Source: a bacterium | Lineage (GTDB): Bacteria; SM23-81; DAOVCL01 | Assembly (NCBI GenBank): GCA_029932675.1 | Contig: JAOZPP010000100.1 | Coordinates: 1-6,486 of the forward strand | Length of the DNA: 6,486 bases | Direction of reading: 5' to 3' | The notes under the pieces: model-generated | What the model was told of the DNA's origin: nothing | Databases searched by the model: none | The model's input: only the letters and a program-made list of their open reading frames with translations | Program-made: the position numbers and the translations under genes | In this document: in pieces, positions 1 through 6,303 of the stretch | Position numbering within the stretch: position 1 is the first letter of the stretch | How the letters are laid out: the number at the start of each line of letters is the position of its first letter

Positions 1-14
1 CTTCGCTGTCACCC

Positions 15-50
15 TTGAATCCCGCACCTATGCATAGGTGCGGGATTCAA
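15..50. repeat. Perfect 36-bp palindrome
   Basis: The 18-base left arm (15-32) is exactly the reverse complement of the right arm (33-50), with no loop bases and ATGCAT at the centre. As RNA it would form a very stable GC-rich hairpin. Neither side has a run of T, so it is not a classical intrinsic terminator, though it could stall polymerase or protect a 3' end. A REP-like or mobile-element-derived palindrome, or a protein binding site, is equally possible. The symmetry is certain; the role is not known. Confidence 0.9.
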
Positions 51-59
51 ACATCCCCC

Positions 60-92
60 ACATTTCGGAATTTCTTAGAAATTCCGAAATGT
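60..92. repeat. Perfect 33-bp inverted repeat
   Basis: The arms 60-75 and 77-92 are perfect 16-base reverse complements around a single central T at 76. It starts 9 bases after the palindrome at 15-50 and is AT-richer with an unrelated sequence, so the two are not copies of each other. No T tract follows on either strand. On the minus strand it is the first strong hairpin after the exporter gene and the small cassette, so it could act as a 3'-end or bidirectional stop structure; that is inference. Confidence 0.9.
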
Positions 93-175
93 CAAGATAG
101 TCAATAATTCTCTCCGGTCAAACAAAATCTATGATCACTGGCCCTCAAAGCCATCTAAATACTGTTGAACATCTT

Positions 176-204
176 CAGTGGCCTATGAGGAGGTTAGGCC
201 ACTG
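176..204. repeat. Inner 10-bp hairpin of the cassette
   Basis: CAGTGGCCTA (176-185) and TAGGCCACTG (195-204) are perfect reverse complements around a 9-base loop. In the minus direction the hairpin lies directly after the small ORF's stop codon at 214-212. That suits a 3' stabilising structure, but no T run follows it. Its stem resembles the outer arms of the cassette (CACTGGCC against CAGTGGCC), which may mean the whole cassette folds back on itself. Confidence 0.7.
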
Positions 205-211
205 GGTGGGC

Positions 212-310
212 TTATGTTGTCCAACACCTGGTTGAATAACACCTCCCAATGATGCAGACATTGCCATTTTCTAAGCTATCCACCATGACATCTTCCATCT
301 CAAAATCCAT
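212..310 (-). CDS. Possible 32-aa small cysteine-containing peptide
   Basis: This minus-strand ORF starts with ATG at 310-308. An extended Shine-Dalgarno, AAAGGAGGTGAT (rc of 315-326), lies upstream, its AGGAGG core 8 bases from the start, and this is the main reason to believe in it. Residues 1-14 are acidic (D2, E4, E6, D7, D11, E14). The second half has C19, C24 and C29 at a regular spacing (C-x4-C-x4-C), ending WTT. An acidic leader and cysteine-bearing tail beside an ABC exporter is the general shape of a modified-peptide or bacteriocin precursor. No maturation enzyme is visible and the exporter lacks a leader-peptidase domain. I do not recognise the family. Against it, another frame of the same strand (about 250 down to 138) reads protein-like with one internal stop and ends in EDVQQYLDGFEGQ, so this may be the 5' part of a frameshifted small gene. 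Confidence 0.35.
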   Translation of the reverse strand: MDFEMEDVMVDSLENGNVCIIGRCYSTRCWTT

Positions 311-368
311 TGACATCACCTCCTTTCATCGCCTTTTAGTGAGGGCCAGTGATCTTTTTAGCTCTCCC

Positions 369-2165
369 TTACATCTGTTCACCTAATGGGACGGCCTGAG
401 TTTGGAGAGGGACCTCTTTTCTCTTCATCTGCTCGTCCCATAGGGTCCTATAGATTCCCCCCTTCTCGAGGAGCTCCCAATGGGTTCCCGACTCGGCTAT
501 TCTGCCTTGGCTTAGGACTAAAATCTTGTCGGAATTGACTACGGTAGAGAGCCGATGAGCGATGGTGATCGTCGTCCTGTTCTGCATCAGTGGCTGGAGG
601 GCCTTTTGGATTAAGTTCTCAGCTTGGGAGTCTAAGGAGGATGTAGCTTCATCTAAGATTAATATCCTCGGATCCTTTAAAATGGCCCTGGCTATGGAAA
701 GCCTCTGCCTCTCCCCACCAGATAACCTTACCCCTCGATCGCCGACCTGGGTCTCGTAACCCTCTGGGAGGTTGCTGATAAAATCGTGAATGTTTGCCCT
801 TTGGGCCGCTTCTATAATCTCCTCGTCGGTGGCCTTCATGTTCCCATATCTGAGGTTTTCCCTAATGCTGGTATTGAAGAGGAAAGTCTCCTGTGAGACC
901 ACGCCGATCTGACGCCTTAAACTGGATAGTTTAACCTTCCTTATATCCATCCCATCCAATCTAATTACGCCAGATGATGGGTCATAGAATCTGCAGATTA
1001 GGTTCATAATCGTGGTCTTCCCCACTCCACTCGGTCCCACTATGGCAACCTTCTCACCCTTTCTGACCTGAAAGGAGATATCCTGGAGAATAGGCTCCCC
1101 TGGCTGATAGGAGAAGCTCACCTTTTCAAACTGCAGGTCTCCTCTGGCCTTCGAAAGGGTAATGGCAGAGGGGGCATCTTTAATTTGAGGGTTGATATCT
1201 AAGAATTCGAAGATCCTGTCGATGGAAGCCATAGCCGTCTGGATGGTGACATTCAATCGCGCCAACCTGAGAACAGGTCCAAAAAGCCTCCCCACATAGG
1301 TATAAAAGGCTACCAGCCCTCCAATGGAAAGGGCTCCCCCGATAACCCTATATCCCCCGTACCACAAGACGAGGGCAGGTCCTAAAGCGGCAATAAATCC
1401 AGCCAAAGAACCAGCCAATGACCCCAGCATCCCCAACTCTATCCTCAGATTAATCATCTCCTTTCCCTTCCTCAGGAACCTCCTCGCCTCATACTTTTCC
1501 CTTCCAAAAGATTGGATAAGTTTCATTCCGCTGATGGTCTCCTGGAAGAAGTTCAGGATATCGGCAACCTTCTCCCGCACCTGCTTGCTTTTCTTTCTGA
1601 TCTTCTTGCTAAAATAAGCGATGCCAAAGGCAAAGAAGGGAAAGACGGAAAGGGAAACTAAGGTCAGCCGCCAATCTAAGTAGAGAACAGCGGCTAAAAT
1701 GGCAATTACGGTTATTAGATCGGTAATTAGATTTATGAAGGTAGTTGTGACGATGTTCTGCAAGGAAGCCACATCGTTGTTTACCCGGGAGACGACTTCT
1801 CCGGTCTTGGTCTGGGAGTAAAAACCCATATGTAATTTCTCCAAGTGCTGAAACAACTGGCTTCTGATATCGAAGAGGATCCTCTGTCCTACGAAATTGT
1901 AGAGATAGGAGTTGATGATACTGAAAAGGATCCGAAAGATGTATAGCCCAATCAGGGCAAGCATAATTATGTTTAGAAGGCCAAGGTTCCTCTCCACAAA
2001 GACATTGTCTATCAAAACCTTTATCACTAAGGGGTCAACTAAGGATAATACCACAGCGATGCCCATACAGACGAGGATCTCCAGTTCCATCCCCCAATAG
2101 GGCTTGAGATACTTCAGGATTCTCTTAATTTTTCCTTTGGAAAACTTCTTGTGATTCATATCCAT
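369..2165 (-). CDS. ABC exporter half-transporter, MsbA/LmrA type (permease fused to ATPase)
   Basis: A membrane exporter with its permease and ATPase in one chain, expected to work as a homodimer or with an unseen partner. Numbered from ATG at 2165 (598 aa, normal family length), residues 1 to about 325 are a six-helix type I exporter domain and the rest is the nucleotide-binding domain. Visible motifs: A-loop Y353, Walker A GPSGVGKT (377-384), Q-loop Q425, X-loop GDRG (475-478), signature LSGGE (481-485), Walker B ILILD (501-505) with catalytic E506, D-loop SLD and H-loop H537. All are canonical, so it should hydrolyse ATP. There is no N-terminal peptidase domain. Known relatives move lipid A, lipids or drugs; the substrate cannot be read here. 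The frame can be extended to a TTG at 2216 (615 aa), but those 17 residues look non-family. ATG at 2159 is another option. None of these starts has a clear Shine-Dalgarno. Confidence 0.95.
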   Translation of the reverse strand: MDMNHKKFSKGKIKRILKYLKPYWGMELEILVCMGIAVVLSLVDPLVIKVLIDNVFVERNLGLLNIIMLALIGLYIFRILFSIINSYLYNFVGQRILFDIRSQLFQHLEKLHMGFYSQTKTGEVVSRVNNDVASLQNIVTTTFINLITDLITVIAILAAVLYLDWRLTLVSLSVFPFFAFGIAYFSKKIRKKSKQVREKVADILNFFQETISGMKLIQSFGREKYEARRFLRKGKEMINLRIELGMLGSLAGSLAGFIAALGPALVLWYGGYRVIGGALSIGGLVAFYTYVGRLFGPVLRLARLNVTIQTAMASIDRIFEFLDINPQIKDAPSAITLSKARGDLQFEKVSFSYQPGEPILQDISFQVRKGEKVAIVGPSGVGKTTIMNLICRFYDPSSGVIRLDGMDIRKVKLSSLRRQIGVVSQETFLFNTSIRENLRYGNMKATDEEIIEAAQRANIHDFISNLPEGYETQVGDRGVRLSGGERQRLSIARAILKDPRILILDEATSSLDSQAENLIQKALQPLMQNRTTITIAHRLSTVVNSDKILVLSQGRIAESGTHWELLEKGGIYRTLWDEQMKRKEVPLQTQAVPLGEQM

Positions 2166-2193
2166 GTGAAAGTGTTTAAGGTGACAGATGTAA

Positions 2194-2208
2194 GGTAAAG
2201 TCTTTACC
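2194..2208. promoter_or_regulatory. 15-bp palindrome upstream of the exporter start
   Basis: GGTAAAG (2194-2200) and CTTTACC (2202-2208) are perfect 7-base arms around one base, 29 bases upstream of the preferred ATG at 2165. On the minus strand the palindrome falls within a weak promoter-like pair, TTGCTT (2218-2213) and TACCTT (2195-2190) with a 17-base spacer. The -10 matches the consensus at only three positions. An operator for the exporter gene is a fair guess. If it is real, it supports the downstream ATG over the TTG at 2216. Confidence 0.35.
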
Positions 2209-2216
2209 GGGGACAA

Positions 2217-2523
2217 GCAATATTGGTCTTACCCAAACCGAACTTAGCTCCCTTCGGTTTCTAACGTTCCCTAGGGTCTCTCCTCCCGCTGGCGCTCCGC
2301 TTGCTCGATTGCCCCGCTGTGACCTTTGAGGGGGACCTACCCCCTTCAAACTACCCCCGCTGGTTCGAAATTTCTAGCGAAGCTTCGCCTCAAACCGACA
2401 AGTTTCTACTTTTGGAGCTTCTCCCAAACTTAGCAGGGGGAATCTCCGTCTTGTGGAAATGCCATGATTAGGGAGAAGTCTTTGACTCCCCCACGAGAAT
2501 TCTACTACTAAGGTTTTACATCA
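2217..2523. other. Non-coding, hairpin-rich stretch upstream of the exporter
   Basis: I see no supportable gene here. Instead there is a chain of inverted repeats. AAACCGAA/TTCGGTTT lies at 2235-2242 and 2253-2260. TTTGAGGGGG/CCCCCTTCAAA lies at 2325-2334 and 2340-2350, with one bulged base. A perfect 12-bp palindrome, GCGAAGCTTCGC, spans 2377-2388. GGAGCTTCTCCC at 2414-2425 pairs with 2436-2447 at 10 of 12 positions. An imperfect hairpin lies at about 2471-2492. Read on the minus strand this would be the exporter's long 5' leader; it could equally be a decayed repeat element. It matches no riboswitch or tRNA that I recognise. Confidence 0.55.
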
Positions 2524-2539
2524 AAACCCAAGTCTGACA
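2524..2539 (+). repeat. Left terminal inverted repeat of the IS
   Basis: AAACCCAAGTCTGACA, which pairs with 4001-4016 at 15 of 16 positions. It lies beyond the C-terminal end of the transposase remnant, as expected for an IS end. Confidence 0.7.
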
Positions 2540-2571
2540 CCTATGGTTATAACTTCTGAAATAGCAATGGG

Positions 2572-3849
2572 CTACTCCACAATATGGCTGAATTCGACAA
2601 GCCTGGCAACCTTCAATATCTCTAACTGGCTCTGAGTTGGCCGGGTGGCCTTCTGCAGCTTTTTGCCTGCAAGGTTGATCTACACAACCTTCAGGGGAGC
2701 AAGCTGCTCCAAGGCCTTCTCCAATAGGCCCTCTATGAGATAGGCAATCACCCATACGGTCACATGGGCCTTTACCCTGGGGTCCGGGTGATGCCTAATG
2801 GGTCTCAGTTCAAGGAAGTCCTTGATTTCAGCAAAGGCATCTTCTACTTTCATCCCATCTAAGCTCCTCTCCCGAGCCAATACCTCCTTCTTCACCTGAT
2901 ACTCTAAGTTGTATGGCCCCTTGCGCTGGAAGCTGAAATATTTCCTGGCCCCCTTTGACCTAAGCCACCTGTCAATCTGCCTCTCCCTCCTCTTCCTCCG
3001 GGCACCCCTGTTGGCATGCTCATTGAAAGTAGCAAATACTTTAAGGACTCCTGGAGCTCCTCCTTCCTCCTTGCCCTCTGAGGGTTATAGGCTACCACAC
3101 CCCACTGCCCTCCTATCCCTGCGGATAGCTCATAGACCCATAGGTTCGGCTTTATCCTCTGCCAGCCTTCCCCCCGGGCTCAGGGAATGAGGAGATAACC
3201 TCCTTGCGCATCCGGGTTGACCAGACGCCCTTCAACCCAGAGCCCTTGAGCAAGGGGCAATCTTCCCATTCAATATCCCCTCATCGGCAACAAATATGCA
3301 TTCCCCAATGGGAAAGCGCTCCCTTAACCCCTGCACTATCTGTAACAATCTCCTCTGCTCACTTTGGGCCCCCTCAAAGCAGAACCCCAGGGATGTATTG
3401 CCCCTTTACCCACTGTCGGAGGACTAACTTGCTGGATGGCTCAGCTAGCCTATTTAAGGCCATCTCCACCTCAAACTCAAAGAGACGATCCTTTATAGCC
3501 CTCTGGAAGAAGGCCGATAGTGTAAGCCTTCTCCATATGCAGTCGGCAAGGAGGAAGGGGCCATAGTTGTACCAGGACTGAGGGTCAACATCATTCGGGG
3601 TTAAACCACCCCTCTCCGCCAATCCGGAGAGCAGGGCCAGCTTATCGCTTAGCTTCTGCAGCTTCTCCTGGCGGCCAATGGTTGAGGTTGCCAAAGTTGA
3701 CCAGGATCTTCTGGATGACCTTATCCTTTTGGCGCACACTCTCTACCAGTTTAAGGTAGTTGTAGGTGCGGTGGCCTTTTTTGACTCTCCCGGTTCTGGG
3801 GAACAAGGTGGCTCCTTATTTTGGCAACACGAATAAGGTAAGGGAATAG
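2572..3849 (-). pseudogene. IS1634-like DDE transposase, multiply frameshifted remnant
   Basis: Protein similarity to IS1634-type transposases can be followed across different minus-strand frames. The N-terminus reads YLIRVAKI (about 3840), then VKKGHRTYNYLKLVESVRQK (about 3785-3727). A helical segment runs about 3670 to 3382. QGLRERFPIGECIFVADEGI (about 3330-3271) holds what should be the second catalytic Asp. LWVYELSAG (about 3140) and a basic stretch about 3040-2900 follow. EDAFAEIKDFLELRPIRHHP (about 2840-2781) carries the Glu of the DDE triad, and AHVTVWVIAYLIEG comes next. Frame changes fall near 3790, 3672, 3375, 3235, 3153 and 3042, an in-frame TAG lies at 2682-2680, and the frame finally ends at 2572. 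The block with the first catalytic Asp is not found, so part of the middle is deleted. The gene is dead. Family assignment rests on recalled motifs. Confidence 0.75.
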
Positions 3850-4000
3850 TGAGGCATTGGCAAGGGGAAAAGACGAACAGTTCAAGAATGTTACACTACA
3901 GATTTGGCTGAGATTTAAGGGGGGCAATTTGCTAACTACTTGTAAAACAAGGATATCTTTTTTCAAAGAACACATCCAAAGCCAATTCTGCCCCTTTGAC

Positions 4001-4016
4001 TGTCAAACTTGGGTTT
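4001..4016 (-). repeat. Right terminal inverted repeat of the IS
   Basis: TGTCAAACTTGGGTTT, the inverted partner of 2524-2539. A related core, AACTTGGGTT, recurs at 4264-4273, which might be a fragment of another copy or chance. The last four codons and stop of the open frame 4003-4227 are read from this repeat. Confidence 0.7.
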
Positions 4017-4227
4017 CTAAGAAAATTGCCAGAGAGTCCAAAAGATCACAGACACCGGCAATCACCACCAGTAGGTGGGCATTAACCTTGTTCAGCGAGG
4101 TGATCTTCTCTAACCCACCCTTATCCCTATCCCGCCAGGGACCGGGCTCCTGCAACTTCCCTACCCTCAGCATCTTCCGGCCCCACTTTAAGGTGGGGAT
4201 CTGGCCAAAGGCTACTACCTTAAAATT
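4003..4227 (-). pseudogene. Unassigned open frame truncated by the IS end
   Basis: After a TAG at 4230-4228 a minus-strand frame stays open for 74 codons and stops at 4005-4003. The first ATG is at 4173 and would give 56 residues. The text reads protein-like: charged residues around EKITSLNKVNAHLL, then a hydrophobic helix VVIAGVCDLLDSLAIFL. The final ETQV and stop come from the IS terminal repeat, so the original gene probably continued before the insertion. No start with a ribosome binding site is visible and I do not recognise the family. It may be a gene remnant or a chance open frame. A plus-strand frame over the same bases (3857-4231) looks less protein-like and was not called. Confidence 0.3.
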
Positions 4228-4230
4228 CTA

Positions 4231-4451
4231 ACTATTTTGGGGTTTTTCACAGTCGTTGAGGTGAACTTGGGTTAACAATTTTAGAAACTATCGTTAGAGG
4301 AACAACCACAAGACAGTGAAAACCCACTTCAACTAGCCCAAGTGGATACCCAAAATATCGACTGGATCAGATTCAGCCAGAGGTCCCATCAGCAACAATT
4401 TTTGATACGCCACCTTTTTTTCACCTGAGTATTTCCGTTGTCGGACAGATC
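4231..4451. other. Gap with small inverted repeats and a protein-like fragment
   Basis: No intact gene is visible. GGGTTTTTCAC (4240-4250) is answered by GTGAAAACCC (4316-4325) in inverted order with one base missing. CCACTT (4324-4329) and AAGTGG (4340-4345) form a small hairpin. A plus-strand frame at 4285-4428 is open for 47 codons (containing QVDTQNIDWIRFSQRSHQQQ) but has no start codon and follows TAA and TAG in the same frame; it could be a decayed coding piece. I see no clear intrinsic terminator after the permease gene, whose 3' end faces this gap. Confidence 0.4.
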
Positions 4452-5279
4452 CTAAAAGAAGGCTAAACTGCCTTCCCTTCGTGCTCTTCTAAAGCCGTAT
4501 CTAAACAAAAAAAGGCCGAGGGGCACAGTGAATAGAGAAAGAAACAGAAGGGCGGTTATATCTCTCAGAACCACCGGGTTGGTCAAGGCATAACCTCTGA
4601 GCAATATTAGACGAATCCCCTCTAAACAATAAGTTAAGGGGAAAAAACGCCCGATTACCTGAAGAGGTAGGGGCAAGATTTCGATGGGGAAGAGGACACC
4701 AGCAAATAGGTAGTTGAGTTGGTAGAAAGTGAAGGAAATTGGATCTCCTCGTTTGGTGAAGATGATAATTCCTGCAGCCATCAGACCAAATCCGGCCATA
4801 CTCACAACCGATATAAGAAGGATGAAAGTTGCACTGAGAATCTGTGTGATTGAGGTCTCAATCCGAGCACCAAGGAAGAGGATACTTACAGTTAGGCAGA
4901 ATACCAACTGGATGGTGGTACGGACGTAGCCCCACACTCCCTGGCCAATGAGAAAGGTCGAAAGGCTTGTAGGAGTCATGAGTGCCATTTCGAGAGTTCC
5001 TTCTCTCTGCTCACTCTGGATCGCTAGCATAAAATTCTTGACACTTATTCCCATGTATCTTTCCAGCGCAAGCCCTAACAAAAGGAAGGAGAAGAAGTCA
5101 CCCCCGTAACGCTGAGCTAGAAGGTCGTTGCCAAGTATCTTGGCAAGAAAGAAAGCCAGCAGGACTCTCGCCACCCAAGTAGCGATGTCTATCCCCAGCC
5201 TCACCTTGTAGCTTATCCAAGTGATAAACCCTCGCTTTACAAAAGCGAACACCTTTCTTATAAACAAATCCAGTTTCAC
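4452..5279 (-). CDS. ABC-2 type transporter permease
   Basis: A 275-residue membrane subunit of an ABC exporter, pairing with the ATPase encoded just upstream. Hydrophobic segments sit near residues 32-48, 62-78, 121-137, 147-175, 186-205 and 240-260, the six-helix ABC-2 layout. QREGTLEMALMTP (91-103) corresponds to the cytoplasmic segment between helices 2 and 3 in this family. The stretch from about 191 to 229 (LFAGVLFPIE, then PLTYCLEGIR) is the usual ABC-2 C-terminal motif. Length is normal. It starts with GTG at 5279, overlapping the ATPase stop in GTGA, with GGAGGG at 5293-5288 eight bases upstream, which indicates translational coupling. With only one permease gene, a homodimer is likely. 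The substrate is unknown; relatives export drugs, polysaccharides or ions. Confidence 0.93.
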   Translation of the reverse strand: MKLDLFIRKVFAFVKRGFITWISYKVRLGIDIATWVARVLLAFFLAKILGNDLLAQRYGGDFFSFLLLGLALERYMGISVKNFMLAIQSEQREGTLEMALMTPTSLSTFLIGQGVWGYVRTTIQLVFCLTVSILFLGARIETSITQILSATFILLISVVSMAGFGLMAAGIIIFTKRGDPISFTFYQLNYLFAGVLFPIEILPLPLQVIGRFFPLTYCLEGIRLILLRGYALTNPVVLRDITALLFLSLFTVPLGLFLFRYGFRRARREGSLAFF

Positions 5280-6271
5280 TCGATTTTCCCTCCAGTTATA
5301 GAGAAAAAGACATCTTCTAAGGTTGGTTCCTTAAAGGCTATGTGCCTAATAATCATGCCGTACTCTGAACATATTTTAAGAACCCGTTCAGCGGTTTTCT
5401 TCCCGTCTCTTATGAATATATGATAACAGTTTGTTTCTTTCTCCCTCCTAATTTCTATTACTGTCCGTAACGCCCGCAATTTCTCTATTAAGGTTTTTCT
5501 CTCCTCTGCTAAGGTAAGTAACATCACACCGTCTGAGGCGAGTTTTCGTTTTAAAGTCGATGGGGCATCCAAAGCAACGACCTTTCCGCTGTCCATAATA
5601 GCCACCCGGTCACAGAGTTTGTCCGCTTCATACATATTATGAGTGGCGAGAAGAATAGCCTTTCCCCTCTTTTTTAGGGAAAGAACAAATTGTCGAAAAG
5701 ACCTAGCGGCGGTGGGATCAAGCGAGACAGTGGGTTCATCTAAAATAAGAACAGGCGGATCTACCAGAATGCATCGAGCAAGAGCGAGTTTTTGTTTCTC
5801 TCCAGATGAATACTTCATATACTTCTCTTCTGCCTTCTCCTCAAGACCCATTAGTTTAAGCAGTTCGCTGATCCGTCTTTTTAGTCTTGCCTTGGGGATA
5901 TTATATAGGAGCCCAAAAAAGGTAAGATTCTGACGACCCGTTAGACGATAGTAAAAACTTCTTTCGGTGCTAGGGAGAAAACCGATCGATTCTCGTACCC
6001 GCCGATCTTCTCTTAATAAGTCAAAACCGTTGACTATTCCGCCGCCTTCTGTCGGAAGAATAAGTGTGCAGATGATCTTAAGTAAAGTAGTTTTCCCCGC
6101 CCCATTGGGCCCTAATAGCCCGAAAATTTCTCCTTGTCTTACCTCAAAGGTGACTCCATCTACTGCTCGCACAACCCTGTCCTCTTCAGTCTCAATATGG
6201 CTCCCTCTTGCAAACGCCCTGACTCTAGCAGATCTACTAAAGGTTTTGCTTATCTGAGTAATCTCTATCAT
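5276..6271 (-). CDS. ABC-2 transporter ATP-binding protein
   Basis: A 331-residue cytoplasmic ATPase that should power the permease encoded directly downstream. Motifs: Walker A GPNGAGKT (54-61), a Q-loop region reading GFLPSTERSFYYRLTGRQN (97-115, with Ser where many families have Gln), signature SSGEK (155-159), Walker B VLILD (174-178) with catalytic E179, D-loop SLD (183-185) and H-loop H211. Residues 12-34 form a basic-then-acidic insertion between the first two strands, as in the NatA/DrrA-like ATPases that go with ABC-2 permeases. A C-terminal extension (about 240-331) ends in the subfamily motif EPTLEDVF. It starts with ATG at 6271-6269, with only a weak AGG just upstream. It is the first gene of a two-gene operon and has a good promoter at 6342-6314. 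The substrate cannot be inferred. Confidence 0.95.
   Translation of the reverse strand: MIEITQISKTFSRSARVRAFARGSHIETEEDRVVRAVDGVTFEVRQGEIFGLLGPNGAGKTTLLKIICTLILPTEGGGIVNGFDLLREDRRVRESIGFLPSTERSFYYRLTGRQNLTFFGLLYNIPKARLKRRISELLKLMGLEEKAEEKYMKYSSGEKQKLALARCILVDPPVLILDEPTVSLDPTAARSFRQFVLSLKKRGKAILLATHNMYEADKLCDRVAIMDSGKVVALDAPSTLKRKLASDGVMLLTLAEERKTLIEKLRALRTVIEIRREKETNCYHIFIRDGKKTAERVLKICSEYGMIIRHIAFKEPTLEDVFFSITGGKIE
5288..5293 (-). promoter_or_regulatory. Shine-Dalgarno of the permease, inside the ATPase gene
   Basis: GGAGGG on the minus strand lies 8 bases before the GTG at 5279. It fixes the permease start, and with the 4-base overlap indicates that ATPase and permease are translated together. 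Confidence 0.8.
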
Positions 6272-6303
6272 AAACCTGAAATCGGCATTGGGGCTTCAAT
6301 ATT

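Larger units (their letters stand above)
133..354. repeat. 222-bp cassette bounded by 15-bp perfect inverted repeats
   Basis: GATCACTGGCCCTCA at 133-147 is the exact reverse complement of 340-354. The cassette starts 14 bases after the exporter's stop codon in the minus direction. Inside it are a second hairpin (arms CAGTGGCCTA at 176-185 and TAGGCCACTG at 195-204, 9-base loop) and a short minus-strand ORF (212-310). Small size and terminal inverted repeats recall a miniature inverted-repeat element, but I see no target-site duplication directly outside the arms. It could instead be a folded RNA or an intergenic control element. The repeats are certain, the interpretation is open. Confidence 0.75.
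2524..4016. mobile_element. Decayed IS1634-like insertion sequence with terminal inverted repeats
   Basis: AAACCCAAGTCTGACA (2524-2539) is matched by the reverse complement of 4001-4016 with a single mismatch. These repeats enclose the broken minus-strand transposase, and the 1,493-bp span suits a shortened IS1634-family element. Bases just outside the repeats do not form a convincing target duplication; CTAAG occurs at both 2508-2512 and 4017-4021, but the left copy is not adjacent to the repeat. The 150 or so bases between the right repeat and the transposase N-terminus have no recognisable gene and may be the element's leader. Because of the transposase damage the element cannot move by itself. 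Confidence 0.7.

Noticed and set aside
15-92. Intrinsic terminators
   Set aside because: The stems are strong but there is no T run on the 3' side in either direction.
1-368. CRISPR array
   Set aside because: The inverted repeats are all different; there is no regularly spaced direct repeat.
2166-2216. TTG start giving a 615-aa exporter
   Set aside because: No Shine-Dalgarno, and the extra 17 residues look unlike exporter N-termini; the palindrome at 2194-2208 also falls there. It cannot be excluded.
2363-2370. tRNA T-arm-like GGTTCGAAA
   Set aside because: No acceptor, D or anticodon stem can be built around it on either strand.
2909-3566. Plus-strand ORFs of 93 and 120 codons
   Set aside because: They are antisense to the transposase remnant, whose motifs are on the minus strand.
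2508-4021. CTAAG as target-site duplication of the IS
   Set aside because: The left copy is 11 bases away from the terminal repeat, so it is not a proper flank.
3857-4231. Plus-strand ORF of 124 codons
   Set aside because: It crosses the IS end and leader, opposes the better-looking minus frame, has no ribosome binding site and resembles no family I know.
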